Under the pieces are notes generated by a model. The model had not been told where the DNA came from, searched no databases, and saw only the letters and a program-made list of their open reading frames with translations. From Shewanella marisflavi (GTDB lineage Bacteria; Pseudomonadota; Gammaproteobacteria; Enterobacterales; Shewanellaceae): 64,000 bases of DNA. This document shows, piece after piece, positions 8,885 to 17,635 of the stretch. Position numbers and translations under genes: made by a program. Location of the stretch: NCBI RefSeq assembly GCF_023283925.1, contig NZ_JAKIKX010000003.1:415566-479565 (forward strand). Reading direction: 5' to 3'. Within the stretch, counting starts at the first letter, position 1. The number at the start of each line of letters is the position of its first letter.

Positions 8885-9616
8885 ATGACAGATCTTGAGC
8901 ATCAGGTATTCACTCAAGTACGCGCAATTATTGCCAATGAAGAACAGGTCATCGGACGACGGGGCATTCTTATCCCGTTGAAAAAAGCCATTATTGCCGA
9001 TGGCGATATCCGAAATGTGATTGACATTGTCTCCTCTGACCCCGCCTTAGCGGCACATCTGCTGTGGCGCAGCAATTCGGCGGCTAACGCTGGTGGTATC
9101 GTCTCATCGAAAAACCGTTCGTTAAAAGATGCCTTGGTGCGTTTAGGTCAGGTCAATATCTATCGTTACGCCTTTACCTTCTATCTGAAGGAGCGTTTGG
9201 ACGAGTTGCCGCAGCCCTATAAGAAGTTAGTCTATGGTTACTGGGCGCTGACTGAGAGTATTGCTACCGATGCCGTCGATAGCCTGCATCATATGGAAGG
9301 AGTCGACATCAGTCCGGATGAGGTGCAGACCCTGGCGCTCTTTAGCGTGTTTGGCGAGATAATCGCCCTGACTGCCTTTGCCTATCTGAACGCCGAGTCG
9401 GAGCAGTCATTCCCGCTCTCTATCATTAAATCATTGATTGATAACCAGAAGCAGACATTAACTCTGGAGGCGTTTGAGTCTCTTGGCCTTGACGAGGAGT
9501 TAAGGGAAGAGTTTATGATTGCCCATAACCTGCGTCAGACCCGCAATCCTAATTCGCCAGGTCTGGTGCTACGCCGGGTGCTCTCTATGCGTAATCAGCT
9601 GCTCAACCCGCTATAG
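8885..9616 (+). CDS. HDOD-domain protein
   Basis: A 243-residue soluble protein resembling HDOD signalling proteins: an N-terminal helical part with VIDIVSSDPALAAHLLWRSNSA, then SLKDALVRLGQVNIYRYAFTFY, which matches the conserved A-hxxLG-hxxh core. HDOD proteins resemble HD phosphohydrolases but lack the metal-binding HD pair, and none is evident here. They usually act as regulatory or scaffold proteins in signalling. No extra output domain is present. The 230 bp upstream hold no feature I can identify. Confidence 0.65.
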   Translation: MTDLEHQVFTQVRAIIANEEQVIGRRGILIPLKKAIIADGDIRNVIDIVSSDPALAAHLLWRSNSAANAGGIVSSKNRSLKDALVRLGQVNIYRYAFTFYLKERLDELPQPYKKLVYGYWALTESIATDAVDSLHHMEGVDISPDEVQTLALFSVFGEIIALTAFAYLNAESEQSFPLSIIKSLIDNQKQTLTLEAFESLGLDEELREEFMIAHNLRQTRNPNSPGLVLRRVLSMRNQLLNPL

Positions 9617-9636
9617 GCGTTTTGCCCAGCTAAAAG

Positions 9637-9664
9637 AAAACCTGCCAAGTGCAGGTTTTTTTGT
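9637..9664 (+). terminator. Rho-independent terminator
   Basis: Stem AAAACCTGC/GCAGGTTTT with a five-base loop, ending in a T run. It lies 20 nt after the HDOD gene. Confidence 0.88.
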
Positions 9665-9708
9665 GTCTAGAGTTTGAAAGCTTGAGTTCGGGCTTTCTTG
9701 CTTACCGG

Positions 9709-9969
9709 TTACAGCTTGTCGGTTGAGCGGCCGTCAATATCGGGTGTCGCCACCAGACGGCCAAAGAATTGGCTGAGACCATGGACTTTGCGAATATATT
9801 CGGCCCAGATGATGCCCAAAAGCGCGCCCATGGCTAAGCCTAAAAGTGGCGCGGTTAGGCTAGACGGCGACTGTTGCATGCTAAATAGGCCGCCGCTAAG
9901 CAGGCCTAATAAGCAAGGGGATAAGACGATACCAAACCAGAGACAGGCTTGAACAAAAAAGTTCCACAA
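9709..9969 (-). CDS. Small membrane protein of unknown function, start uncertain
   Basis: About 86 residues with two predicted membrane helices (about 8-28 FGIVLSPCLLGLLSGGLF and 40-57 APLLGLAMGALLGIIWA) and a charged C-terminal tail. The longest version starts at a TTG (9969) with AGGA twelve bases upstream. A much better-placed ATG at 9976 (AGGATTAGT then ATG) is out of frame, separated by a run of six T residues. One T fewer would join that ATG to this frame. I do not recognise the family. Confidence 0.45.
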   Translation of the reverse strand: MWNFFVQACLWFGIVLSPCLLGLLSGGLFSMQQSPSSLTAPLLGLAMGALLGIIWAEYIRKVHGLSQFFGRLVATPDIDGRSTDKL

Positions 9970-10044
9970 GTTTCATACTAATCCTTTAGTGTTTCTCGAG
10001 CGATAACACCAGTCTACCTCTAGCTCACTGCTTGTATACTCGGC

Positions 10045-10944
10045 TCAGTGCCCCTGACGTTCCAGCCCCTCAGAGGTCACCAAATTCAGCCACTGCTGGG
10101 CGAGGCGCGCGCTGCTGCCATTACTGCGATAGGCGCCGAACAGAGGGCGTTTTAGCCCTTCAGGGCCCAGTTTTACTGCTTTGAGCGACAGACCATGTGC
10201 CTCATTGATGGACCAACTCGGCAGGGCTGCGACGCCATCCTTACAGGCGATGCGTTGCAGCAACATGGCGGTAAGATCGCAGCGGATCTGCTTGGCGACC
10301 GGTACGCCTGCTGGCTCCATGAAGTGGCGATAGATATCCAGTCTGTCTAATGGAACTGGGTAGGTGAGCAGTGTCTGCTCGCTAAGCTGTGCTGGCGTGA
10401 CATAGGGCGCATCGGCCAGCGGATGGTCTTTGGCGACCAGGAGTTTGACCTCGAAATCGAACAGGTGCTGGTAGGCGATATCATGATCAGGGATAGGATC
10501 TGAAGTGAGCACAACATCCAGTTGCCCCTGCTTGAGCGCGGTCAGCGAATCGAATAGATGACGGCTCGACAACTCAAGGTTAGTGTGGGGAAAGCTGGCA
10601 TTAAACTGCTCGATCACCGGCATCAGCCAGCGAAAGCAGCTGTGACACTCTATGCCCACAAAGAGATCTTTCACCTCGCCACCCAGACCGTTTTTCAGAT
10701 CGATCTCAGTTTCTATCACCTTAGGTAAGATCTCTTCGGCCAGATTGAGTAGGCGAGCTCCCTCCTGAGTAAAAGAGAGGGGTTTGCTCTTACGCACGAA
10801 TATTGCCGAGTTGATGCGGGTCTCCAATTCCTTGATCTGGTGGGATAAGGCTGACTGGGTGACAAAGCGCTTCTTGGCTGCGCCCGCGAGACTGCCGCTC
10901 TCTTTCAGGGCGACCAATGTACGTAAATGCCTAAGCTCTATCAT
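10045..10944 (-). CDS. metR: LysR-type activator MetR
   Basis: A 299-residue LysR-family regulator with an N-terminal winged helix (LRTLVALKESGSLAGAAKKRFVTQSALSHQIKELE) and a ligand-binding domain. It is transcribed divergently from metE. In enterics MetR activates metE and other methionine genes with homocysteine as co-activator, and the divergent metR-metE pair is the classic arrangement. The start is supported by GAGG six bases before the ATG. A MetR-like site lies 14 bp upstream of the start, consistent with autoregulation. Confidence 0.92.
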   Translation of the reverse strand: MIELRHLRTLVALKESGSLAGAAKKRFVTQSALSHQIKELETRINSAIFVRKSKPLSFTQEGARLLNLAEEILPKVIETEIDLKNGLGGEVKDLFVGIECHSCFRWLMPVIEQFNASFPHTNLELSSRHLFDSLTALKQGQLDVVLTSDPIPDHDIAYQHLFDFEVKLLVAKDHPLADAPYVTPAQLSEQTLLTYPVPLDRLDIYRHFMEPAGVPVAKQIRCDLTAMLLQRIACKDGVAALPSWSINEAHGLSLKAVKLGPEGLKRPLFGAYRSNGSSARLAQQWLNLVTSEGLERQGH

Positions 10945-10957
10945 TTTTTACCTCACA

Positions 10958-10970
10958 TGAATTTGGCTCA
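10958..10970. promoter_or_regulatory. Candidate MetR binding site 1
   Basis: TGAATTTGGCTCA matches the MetR consensus TGAA-N2-T-N2-TTCA at 8 of 9 fixed positions. It lies between metR and metE, just before the metR start. Confidence 0.55.
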
Positions 10971-11026
10971 TGTTGCTCGTGAAATCAATTCGATTGCGAG
11001 ACAACAGACTAGCACAATAAACTTCT

Positions 11027-11042
11027 AGACGTCCAGACGCCT
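11027..11042. promoter_or_regulatory. MetJ operator of metE
   Basis: Tandem 8-mers AGACGTCC and AGACGCCT, each 7/8 to the MetJ box AGACGTCT. The pair ends on the first base of a plausible metE -10 (TATTTA, 11042-11047), the same placement as at the B12 receptor promoter. Confidence 0.75.
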
Positions 11043-11109
11043 ATTTATGTTTGTTGTGCAATTTCAGTTATCACACCTGGATTGCGATGACAGCGAAGGG
11101 CGCTAACCA

Positions 11110-11122
11110 TGAATTTCGCTCA
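11110..11122. promoter_or_regulatory. Candidate MetR binding site 2
   Basis: TGAATTTCGCTCA differs from site 1 by one base and fits the MetR consensus equally well. It lies between the promoter and the metE start, so its role as an activator site is less certain. Confidence 0.4.
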
Positions 11123-11145
11123 TCTTAATGTAAAAGGTATACAAT

Positions 11146-13425
11146 ATGCAAACTCTAGATATTGCTTCATTAGGCTTTCCCCGTATCGGCCGTCAACGGG
11201 AACTTAAATTTGCCCTGGAAAAGTATTGGCGCCAAGAGATAGATCAGGCTCAGCTGCAATCGGTCGCCCGCGAGCTGCGCCAAACCCACTGGCAGTGGCA
11301 GCAAGAGTCTGGGGTAAGCCAGGTGCCTGTTGGGGATTTTGCCTTCTACGATCAGGTACTCACCCTGAGCGCCACCATTAACGCTATCCCGACCCGCCAT
11401 CGCAGTGGCGAGCAGGTGGATCTCGACACCCTGTTTCGCGTGGCCCGTGGCCGTGCTCCAACGGGAGAGGCAAGCCGCGCCGCCCAGATGAAAAAGTATT
11501 TCAACACTAACTATCACTACATAGTGCCCGAGCTCACGCCAGGCCAAAGCTTCGAGATCGCCTATGAGCAGCTGTTCGACGAGGTGGACGAGGCTAAAGC
11601 GCTGGGTCATCAGCCAAAGCCTGTGTTGCTGGGGCCTGTCAGTTATCTTTATCTTGCCAAGTGTGAAGGTGAGCTTTTCGATAAGCTGAGCCTGTTGCCT
11701 GAGCTGATTAAGGTGTATCAAGCCATCTTAACGCGCTTCGCAGACCAAGGGGTGAGCTGGGTACAGCTCGACGAGCCTATCTTGGCGCTGGAGCTTGACG
11801 GTGAGTGGCAGGCGGCGTTCGAGCCGACTTACAAAGAGCTCAGTGGTCAGGGCGTTAAGCTGCTGCTTGCGAGCTACTACGGCTCAGTGGCCCATCATCA
11901 TGAGGTGATTCGCGATCTCAAGGTTGATGGACTTCATCTGGATCTGGTGAGCGCTCCTGAGCAGCTTACCCCCTTTGCGGCAACGCTTAGGCCTGATCAG
12001 GTACTCAGCCTTGGGGTGATCAATGGCCGTAACGTGTGGGCGGCGGATCTCGATATCTTGGCAGAGCGCCTGCGTGGCGTGGTGGCGGATCTTGGTGAGC
12101 GAGTTTGGCTGGCGCCCTCCTGTTCGCTTTTGCATGTGCCTGTGGATCTGACGAGCGAAACTGAGTTGGCTCCCGAGCTTGCCAATCAACTCAGTTTTGC
12201 CAAGCAGAAGCTTGATGAATTGGCGCAGCTAGGTACCTTGCTGGTCTCGCCACAGAGCGATGAGGCGCAGGCGATAACTGGGCGTTGTCAGGCGAGGCGT
12301 CAGGCCCGTGAACAGGCGGCGAATACTGAGGTGCAGGCAAGACTCAAGGCGTTAACCTCAGCGGATTTTGAGCGCCATAGCGATTTTGGCGAGCGACGTC
12401 TCAAGCAACAGGCCCGCTTTCGTCTGCCGCTGCTGCCCACCACCACAATTGGCTCCTTCCCGCAGACGCCAGCTATTCGCGGCCTGCGCAGCCGCTGGCG
12501 CAAGGGGGAGTTGACCGAACAGGCCTATGTTGCGCAGCTTGAGGCGGTGACTCGTGACAGTATCGCCCGTCAGCTCAAGTTGGGGATCGATGTCTTGGTC
12601 CATGGTGAGGCCGAGCGTAACGACATGGTGGAGTATTTCGGTGAGCAGCTCGAAGGTGTGGGCTTTACCCAGTTTGCCTGGGTGCAGAGCTATGGCTCGC
12701 GCTGCGTTAAGCCGCCGCTTATCTATGGTGATGTATCCCGTCGTCAGCCGATGACGCTCCAGTGGGCAAGCTTTGCCCAGAGTCTGACCGACAGACCGGT
12801 GAAAGGCATGTTGACCGGCCCTGTGACCATACTGCACTGGTCCTTTGCCCGGGAAGATATTGGTCGCGAGGAGATCGCCAATCAGCTTGCCTTAGCAATT
12901 CGTGATGAGGTGACCGATCTGCAGGCTGCAGGTATAGGAATCATACAGATAGATGAACCTGCCTTTCGTGAAGGCCTGCCACTAAAGGCCAGTGAGTGGC
13001 AGCACTATCTCGATTGGGCTGTGGCCGCCTTTAAGCTCAGCGCGGCAGGCGTGGAGGATGAGACTCAGATCCACACCCATATGTGCTATAGCGAGTTCAA
13101 CGCCACCATAGATGCCATCGCCGCCATGGACGCCGATGTGATCACTATAGAAACCTCGCGCTCTCACATGGAACTGCTCAATGCCTTCGAAGACTTCGAG
13201 TATCCCAATGAGATAGGGCCCGGCGTATATGACATCCACAGCCCGAATATACCTAGCGTCGAGGAGATGGTGGGCTTAATCGAGAAGGCGGCGACTAAGA
13301 TCCCCGTGGGACAGCTTTGGGTGAATCCCGACTGTGGACTTAAGACGCGCACCTGGGATGAGGTGGAGCCCGCACTGCAAAACATGGTGAAGGCCACTAA
13401 GGAGCTGAGAAGACGCCTGGGCTAA
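11146..13425 (+). CDS. metE: Cobalamin-independent methionine synthase MetE
   Basis: A 759-residue enzyme that transfers a methyl group from 5-methyltetrahydropteroyl-polyglutamate to homocysteine. The length matches E. coli MetE (about 753). The N-terminal half starts with the typical SLGFPRIGRQRELKFALEKYW. The catalytic half begins near LPTTTIGSFPQTPAIR. Zinc ligands are visible as H645 and C647 (IHTHMCYSEF) and C730 (NPDCGLKTR). A good ribosome binding site (AAAAGG) lies eight bases before the ATG. Transcription is likely under MetR activation and MetJ repression. No B12 riboswitch precedes this gene. Confidence 0.97.
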   Translation: MQTLDIASLGFPRIGRQRELKFALEKYWRQEIDQAQLQSVARELRQTHWQWQQESGVSQVPVGDFAFYDQVLTLSATINAIPTRHRSGEQVDLDTLFRVARGRAPTGEASRAAQMKKYFNTNYHYIVPELTPGQSFEIAYEQLFDEVDEAKALGHQPKPVLLGPVSYLYLAKCEGELFDKLSLLPELIKVYQAILTRFADQGVSWVQLDEPILALELDGEWQAAFEPTYKELSGQGVKLLLASYYGSVAHHHEVIRDLKVDGLHLDLVSAPEQLTPFAATLRPDQVLSLGVINGRNVWAADLDILAERLRGVVADLGERVWLAPSCSLLHVPVDLTSETELAPELANQLSFAKQKLDELAQLGTLLVSPQSDEAQAITGRCQARRQAREQAANTEVQARLKALTSADFERHSDFGERRLKQQARFRLPLLPTTTIGSFPQTPAIRGLRSRWRKGELTEQAYVAQLEAVTRDSIARQLKLGIDVLVHGEAERNDMVEYFGEQLEGVGFTQFAWVQSYGSRCVKPPLIYGDVSRRQPMTLQWASFAQSLTDRPVKGMLTGPVTILHWSFAREDIGREEIANQLALAIRDEVTDLQAAGIGIIQIDEPAFREGLPLKASEWQHYLDWAVAAFKLSAAGVEDETQIHTHMCYSEFNATIDAIAAMDADVITIETSRSHMELLNAFEDFEYPNEIGPGVYDIHSPNIPSVEEMVGLIEKAATKIPVGQLWVNPDCGLKTRTWDEVEPALQNMVKATKELRRRLG

Positions 13426-13501
13426 TGACTCTGGCGACTCTTTGCCTTTAGATTAAGTGGGTGGCCAGATCTCTGGCCGCCCTTTGTCTTTTGAGTCTTG
13501 G

Positions 13502-15043
13502 TTATGGTGTGTTATTGCTAGCAGCACTCAGGTTCGCGACGATCTCGGCTTGTCGCTCATCGAGTCGCTGCTCAAACAGTGCCTGCTCGGCCTCGCTAAA
13601 GCCTTGCTTGAGGCTGGCTAAGCTAATCTCCATCTCACCGGTGGGCAGAAAATAGAACTTATCTTCTAAGGCTATCTGCGCCCAGATGGCGGCATCGACC
13701 CTTTGTCCCAGCTCAGTGCAGGCCTGATGTAGAGGTTCCAGCGCCAGGTTTTCACCTGTGAGTGCAGCGCGCTCCAGATAAGGGATCGCTTCTCTCGGGT
13801 GGCATCGCCCTCTATCATCTTCATGGAGCAGACGTTGCCCATGGGTAAGGTCTATGCTGGCCTGCTGAGATTGGCTTATCGGGTGCTGGGTCAGAAATTG
13901 CTGATACAGGCTGTCCGCCTGCTCCTTCTCATATTCACCCATCTTGGTACTTAAATCCTCAACCCGCGTCAAGTGGTAGGGGGCTGGGTCGATGGCCGCT
14001 AAGCGATAGTAAGATAGGGCCGTTGCTAGATGGCGGCGGGTGCCCAGTCCTTCTTCATGGGCCTTGCCCAGGAGGAAGAGGGCGTCTGTCCACCACTGCT
14101 CGGCCAGAGGCGTCAGCAGGGCGATCGCCTCAATGTGGCTGTCGCGGTCAAGTTTATGATTGAGTAGCAGCTCGCCCAGGTGGTAGGTAGCGCTGTCATT
14201 ATCCATGGCGATGGCTTGTCGCAGACACTCCTCCGCCTTGGAGATATCCTGGGGCAGCTCTTTGCCTTGCTGATAGAGGCGGGCCAGCTCGATGAGGGCA
14301 AAGTCATTATCCTGGGCCAGTTCGCGCATCAAACGCTCGGCCTCACGGGGCTCGGCAGGGCCGCCTTCACCACTAAGTAACATTCTCGCCAGCAGACTCT
14401 TGGCGTTGGTATCGCTATCAAGAATCTCTTGTAGCAGTGCTCGGGCCTTGGCGGGATCAGGCTCGCCATGGCGCGGTGAGAGCCAGAGGTTGGCGAGATC
14501 GTACTTTGCTTGAACCTCTCCCGCCTCAGCGGCCTGGGTCAGGTAATGCAGTGCCTGAATACCCTCAGGGTCGAGTAGCGGGCTCTCCTGATAGAGCTTA
14601 CCAAGTTCTGCCTGATGCTGGCTATTGCCCTGGTCGGCACCGGGTTTCAACATGGTTTCCAGCTGTGAGCTGTTGCCTTCCAGGGTGGGGTGAACATTAA
14701 ATTTCAGCATCTGGCGCTGAAGCTGAGCAAATTGCTCATCGAGTTCGGCAGCTTTTTGAAACCAGTCGTTGGCCTTGGCCTGGTTAAACAGATGGGTATC
14801 TTCGAGGTTGTAGAGTTCACCGAGGAACTGAGCCGCATGGGCCATACCCATGGCCGCTGCTCGTTCCAGGTAATCGATAGCCTGTGCTTCTCGACCACTG
14901 TGCAGCAGCTGGTTTGCGAGAAAAATCACTTGTTCGGGGCCGCCGGTGACTTCGATTGGTTGTTTATTACGCCAGGTGATGTAGAGCGAAACTAAGGTAA
15001 TGAACAGCAGGGCTAAGAATATAAATAAAATAACGGTTTGCAT
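13502..15043 (-). CDS. Membrane-anchored Sel1/TPR-repeat protein
   Basis: A 513-residue protein with one N-terminal membrane helix (about 4-23, ILFIFLALLFITLVSLYI) and then a long series of Sel1-like helical repeats (AAAMGMAHAAQFLGELYN, GNSQHQAELGKLYQE, AGEVQAKYDLANLW, DNDFALIELARLYQQG, DNDSATYHLGELL). Such proteins act as scaffolds for protein contacts. A bitopic protein with the repeats on one side of the inner membrane fits, but the topology is not decided by sequence. The terminal LSAASNNTP is unremarkable. It is convergent with metE. Confidence 0.8.
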   Translation of the reverse strand: MQTVILFIFLALLFITLVSLYITWRNKQPIEVTGGPEQVIFLANQLLHSGREAQAIDYLERAAAMGMAHAAQFLGELYNLEDTHLFNQAKANDWFQKAAELDEQFAQLQRQMLKFNVHPTLEGNSSQLETMLKPGADQGNSQHQAELGKLYQESPLLDPEGIQALHYLTQAAEAGEVQAKYDLANLWLSPRHGEPDPAKARALLQEILDSDTNAKSLLARMLLSGEGGPAEPREAERLMRELAQDNDFALIELARLYQQGKELPQDISKAEECLRQAIAMDNDSATYHLGELLLNHKLDRDSHIEAIALLTPLAEQWWTDALFLLGKAHEEGLGTRRHLATALSYYRLAAIDPAPYHLTRVEDLSTKMGEYEKEQADSLYQQFLTQHPISQSQQASIDLTHGQRLLHEDDRGRCHPREAIPYLERAALTGENLALEPLHQACTELGQRVDAAIWAQIALEDKFYFLPTGEMEISLASLKQGFSEAEQALFEQRLDERQAEIVANLSAASNNTP

Positions 15044-15195
15044 TGTGATCCTTCACATTGTCTATGGCTGACATGAGACGAGCGTTGAACTTGGCTATGG
15101 GTTGCCCTAAGAGCTTCGGCGGCAAGTGTGCACTTTTTTATCTTGTTAAACAAGTCTTTACTAGTTATGGATTTGTCTTGAGCTTAAGAGGCTTG

Positions 15196-15222
15196 GCCCG
15201 CCTCTTCGTAGAGGAGGCGGGC
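15196..15222 (-). terminator. Strong GC hairpin, terminator-like, no U tract
   Basis: A nine-base stem GCCCGCCTC/GAGGCGGGC (15196-15204 with 15214-15222) just beyond the stop of the CDGSH/FMN gene on the minus strand. No T run follows on either strand, so intrinsic termination is uncertain. Confidence 0.45.
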
Positions 15223-15244
15223 TATGAAGGTGTTGCCTATGGCT

Positions 15245-16798
15245 TTAAATCTGTGTCACGCCTGCGTAGGGAATGCCGGAGAGCCTGGCCATCTCGCTGT
15301 GCCAGGTGGCCAGATCATCTAAGTTGAACTGGTTTAGCTTATGGTGTCCACAAGCTCTGGCCATCACCTGCATCAGCTCGGTAGAGGCAGCCATAAAGTT
15401 AGCCAGTTGCTGGGCCGATTTGTCGATATTGAGCCGCTGACGCAGATCGGCGTTTTGGGTGGCGATACCGGCGGGACAGTTATTGGTATTACAGATTCGG
15501 GCAGCCACGCAGCCGATCGCCTGCATGGCACTATTGGCCAGGGCGACGCCGTCGGCACCTAGTGCCATCGCCTTAACAAAGTCCATGGGCAATCTGAGCC
15601 CGCCTGTGATGATGAGCGTCACCCGGCCACTGGCACCCTGCTGGTCGAGATAACGCCGGGCCCGCGCCAATGCAGGGATGGTGGGTACACTGATGTGATC
15701 GCGAAAAATCTGCGGCGCTGCGCCCGTACCACCGCCTCGGCCATCGAGTATGATGTAGTCGGCGCTGGCATCCAGGGCAAACTGAATATCCCGTTCGATA
15801 TGATTGGCGCTCAGCTTAAAGCCGATAGGCACGCCGCCGCTGAGTTCCCGCACCCTGTCGGCGAAGCGTTTAAAATCGGCCACAGAGTTGAGGTCTTTGA
15901 ACCTGGGGGGAGAGATGGCGTCCTGACCCGCGGGAATACCGCGGATTTCGGCGATCTTGCCTTGATTCTTGCTGCCCGGTAGGTGACCGCCTGTGCCTGT
16001 CTTGGCTCCTTGTCCTCCCTTGAAGTGAAACGCCTGTATCTTACTCATCAAGGCTTCCTGATAGCCAAATTGGGCGCTGGCCAGCTCATAGAAGTAGCGC
16101 GAATTGGCCGCCTGCTCCTCGGGCAGCATGCCACCTTCACCAGAGCAGATCCCTGTGCCCGCCAGCTCGGCGCCCTTGGCCAGGGCAACTTTTGCCTCCT
16201 GCGAAAGTGCGCCGAAGCTCATGTCTGACACCAATAGGGGGATCTTGAGTCGCAGGGGTTTTCGGGCCTCGGGCCCAATAATCAGCTCGGTGTCTACCGC
16301 TTCTTCTTCAAACAGTGGTTTGCTGGCCATCTGGGCCGTCATGATCTGAATCTCATCCCAGCTGGGGAGCTGACATCTGGGCACCCCCATAGCGACCATA
16401 GGGCCGTGGTGCCCGAGACTTTTCAGTCCCTCCCTGGCCAGTTGATGGATGAGTTCGACGCTGGGCTCCTCTTTTGTCGCTGCGGCCTTGGGCGGTTTAT
16501 CAGCATCATCTTTGGCGATGGCCTCTCGGCCTGGACCCTCTTTGCCCACCTGCTCTGAATCAAACTGCTTATGGGTGCCATCGCAGTATGGGGCGTTGCC
16601 TGTGTGTTTACAGGCGCACAGGTAGGCTTCGCCAGTGTCTTCGGGGGTAAAGGCTTTGGGGGTCAGGCCCGTACCCTTATGGGAACCATCGCAAAAGGGC
16701 TGACTGTTTGAGCGGCCACAGACGCAAAAATAGTATTCCTTTCCTTTGGTTAACTCGACTTTCTTAGGTTTGTTATCGGCGATGACAGGTTTTGTCAT
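15245..16798 (-). CDS. CDGSH iron-sulfur / glutamate-synthase-type FMN oxidoreductase fusion
   Basis: A 517-residue fusion. The N-terminal 80 residues hold two complete CDGSH-type 2Fe-2S motifs: C25, C27, C36, H40 and C61, C63, C72, H76 (CxC-x2-S/T-x3-P-x-CDG-S/T-H). Residues about 150-500 resemble the FMN domain of glutamate synthase, with FGALSQEAKVALAKGA, GGQGAKTGTGGHLPG, IDGRGGGTGAAP-like sequence and a C-x5-C-x4-C 3Fe-4S motif in CVAARICNTNNC. There is no glutaminase domain, so it is not a full GOGAT. It probably acts as an iron-sulfur flavoprotein electron carrier or amidotransferase-like enzyme with an unknown partner. It is divergent from the GMC cluster. Confidence 0.85.
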   Translation of the reverse strand: MTKPVIADNKPKKVELTKGKEYYFCVCGRSNSQPFCDGSHKGTGLTPKAFTPEDTGEAYLCACKHTGNAPYCDGTHKQFDSEQVGKEGPGREAIAKDDADKPPKAAATKEEPSVELIHQLAREGLKSLGHHGPMVAMGVPRCQLPSWDEIQIMTAQMASKPLFEEEAVDTELIIGPEARKPLRLKIPLLVSDMSFGALSQEAKVALAKGAELAGTGICSGEGGMLPEEQAANSRYFYELASAQFGYQEALMSKIQAFHFKGGQGAKTGTGGHLPGSKNQGKIAEIRGIPAGQDAISPPRFKDLNSVADFKRFADRVRELSGGVPIGFKLSANHIERDIQFALDASADYIILDGRGGGTGAAPQIFRDHISVPTIPALARARRYLDQQGASGRVTLIITGGLRLPMDFVKAMALGADGVALANSAMQAIGCVAARICNTNNCPAGIATQNADLRQRLNIDKSAQQLANFMAASTELMQVMARACGHHKLNQFNLDDLATWHSEMARLSGIPYAGVTQI

Positions 16799-17029
16799 GG
16801 GAGATCCTTAAAGCGCAGTTGAGCAAGTTTATCTTCTAGTCTAGGTGCTTTTGTGACTCATTGCCGCCGCGACGGTTTTTGTGGGATCGCTCTGGGTGTT
16901 GACCCGGCGCGCCGAAAAATTCACACTCAATTGAATCCATTTGGCTTCAACTTAGGTCTTATAACTGGCGATGCAGCGAGAGCCGGGCGCAGGCTAAAGG
17001 AGAACAAGGTGACAGGGCGAGGGAAGAAG

Positions 17030-17611
17030 ATGGCAACAGAGTATGCCTATGAGAGCGGGTTGGATCGGCGGGCGTTTCTTGCCCGTAGCGGCGCACTGGC
17101 GTTCTTGTTAACGGCGAAACCCCAGTTTAGCTGGGCGGATGATGAGAGCTTTTCACTCGCCACTCGGCCGCAAGATTTTGACGTGATCAACCGCGCCATC
17201 ATAGAGAGCGTGCAATTGCATCTGTTTCCCGATGATGGTGATGGTCCATCGGCCAAGGATCTCAATGCCTATAGCTATCTTTTGTGGGCCATGGAAGATC
17301 CGGATAATCGCGCCGATGACGATAGGCAGTTTGTTTTACAGGGGGCTGCCTGGTTAGAGGACCTGGCCGACACTGAGCTGAAACGCAGTTTTTTGGTGCT
17401 GACCTGGGATGAGCAGGAGGCGATGCTAGCACGTATCGCCAAGAGCCGCGCCGGTGAAAACTGGTTCTCCTTGCTGCTCTACTACCTGATTGAGGCACTG
17501 ACCCTAGACCCGGTTTATGGCGGCAATCCCGATCAGATTGGTTGGTGCTGGCTTGAGCATCAACCTGGTTTTCCACGTCCGGTACCGGGTAAGACCTATC
17601 TCGATTTTTAA
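17030..17611 (+). CDS. Tat-exported small subunit of a GMC dehydrogenase (gluconate 2-dehydrogenase subunit 3 family)
   Basis: About 193 residues. The frame is open further upstream, but the ATG at 17030 follows GAGGGAAGAAG and yields a Tat-type signal (DRRAFLARSGALAFLLTA, then processing near SWADD). The mature part matches gluconate 2-dehydrogenase subunit 3-like proteins (FDVINRAIIESVQLHLFPDDGDGPSAKDLNAYSYL). It lies 24 nt upstream of the GMC flavoprotein and probably carries that partner, which lacks its own signal, through the Tat pathway. Membership of the family is good. The substrate is unknown. Confidence 0.8.
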   Translation: MATEYAYESGLDRRAFLARSGALAFLLTAKPQFSWADDESFSLATRPQDFDVINRAIIESVQLHLFPDDGDGPSAKDLNAYSYLLWAMEDPDNRADDDRQFVLQGAAWLEDLADTELKRSFLVLTWDEQEAMLARIAKSRAGENWFSLLLYYLIEALTLDPVYGGNPDQIGWCWLEHQPGFPRPVPGKTYLDF

Positions 17612-17635
17612 CCTTGCAGAACAGGATGATTGGCT

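Noticed and set aside
15044..15195. Possible small gene between the Sel1 protein and the CDGSH gene
   Set aside because: An open frame of 89 codons covers it on the plus strand, but it runs over the GC hairpin and has no ribosome binding site or recognisable composition.
16853..17029. Longer N-terminus for the Tat subunit gene
   Set aside because: The upstream frame is open but has no Tat signal at its start. The RR motif and ribosome binding site fix the start at 17030.
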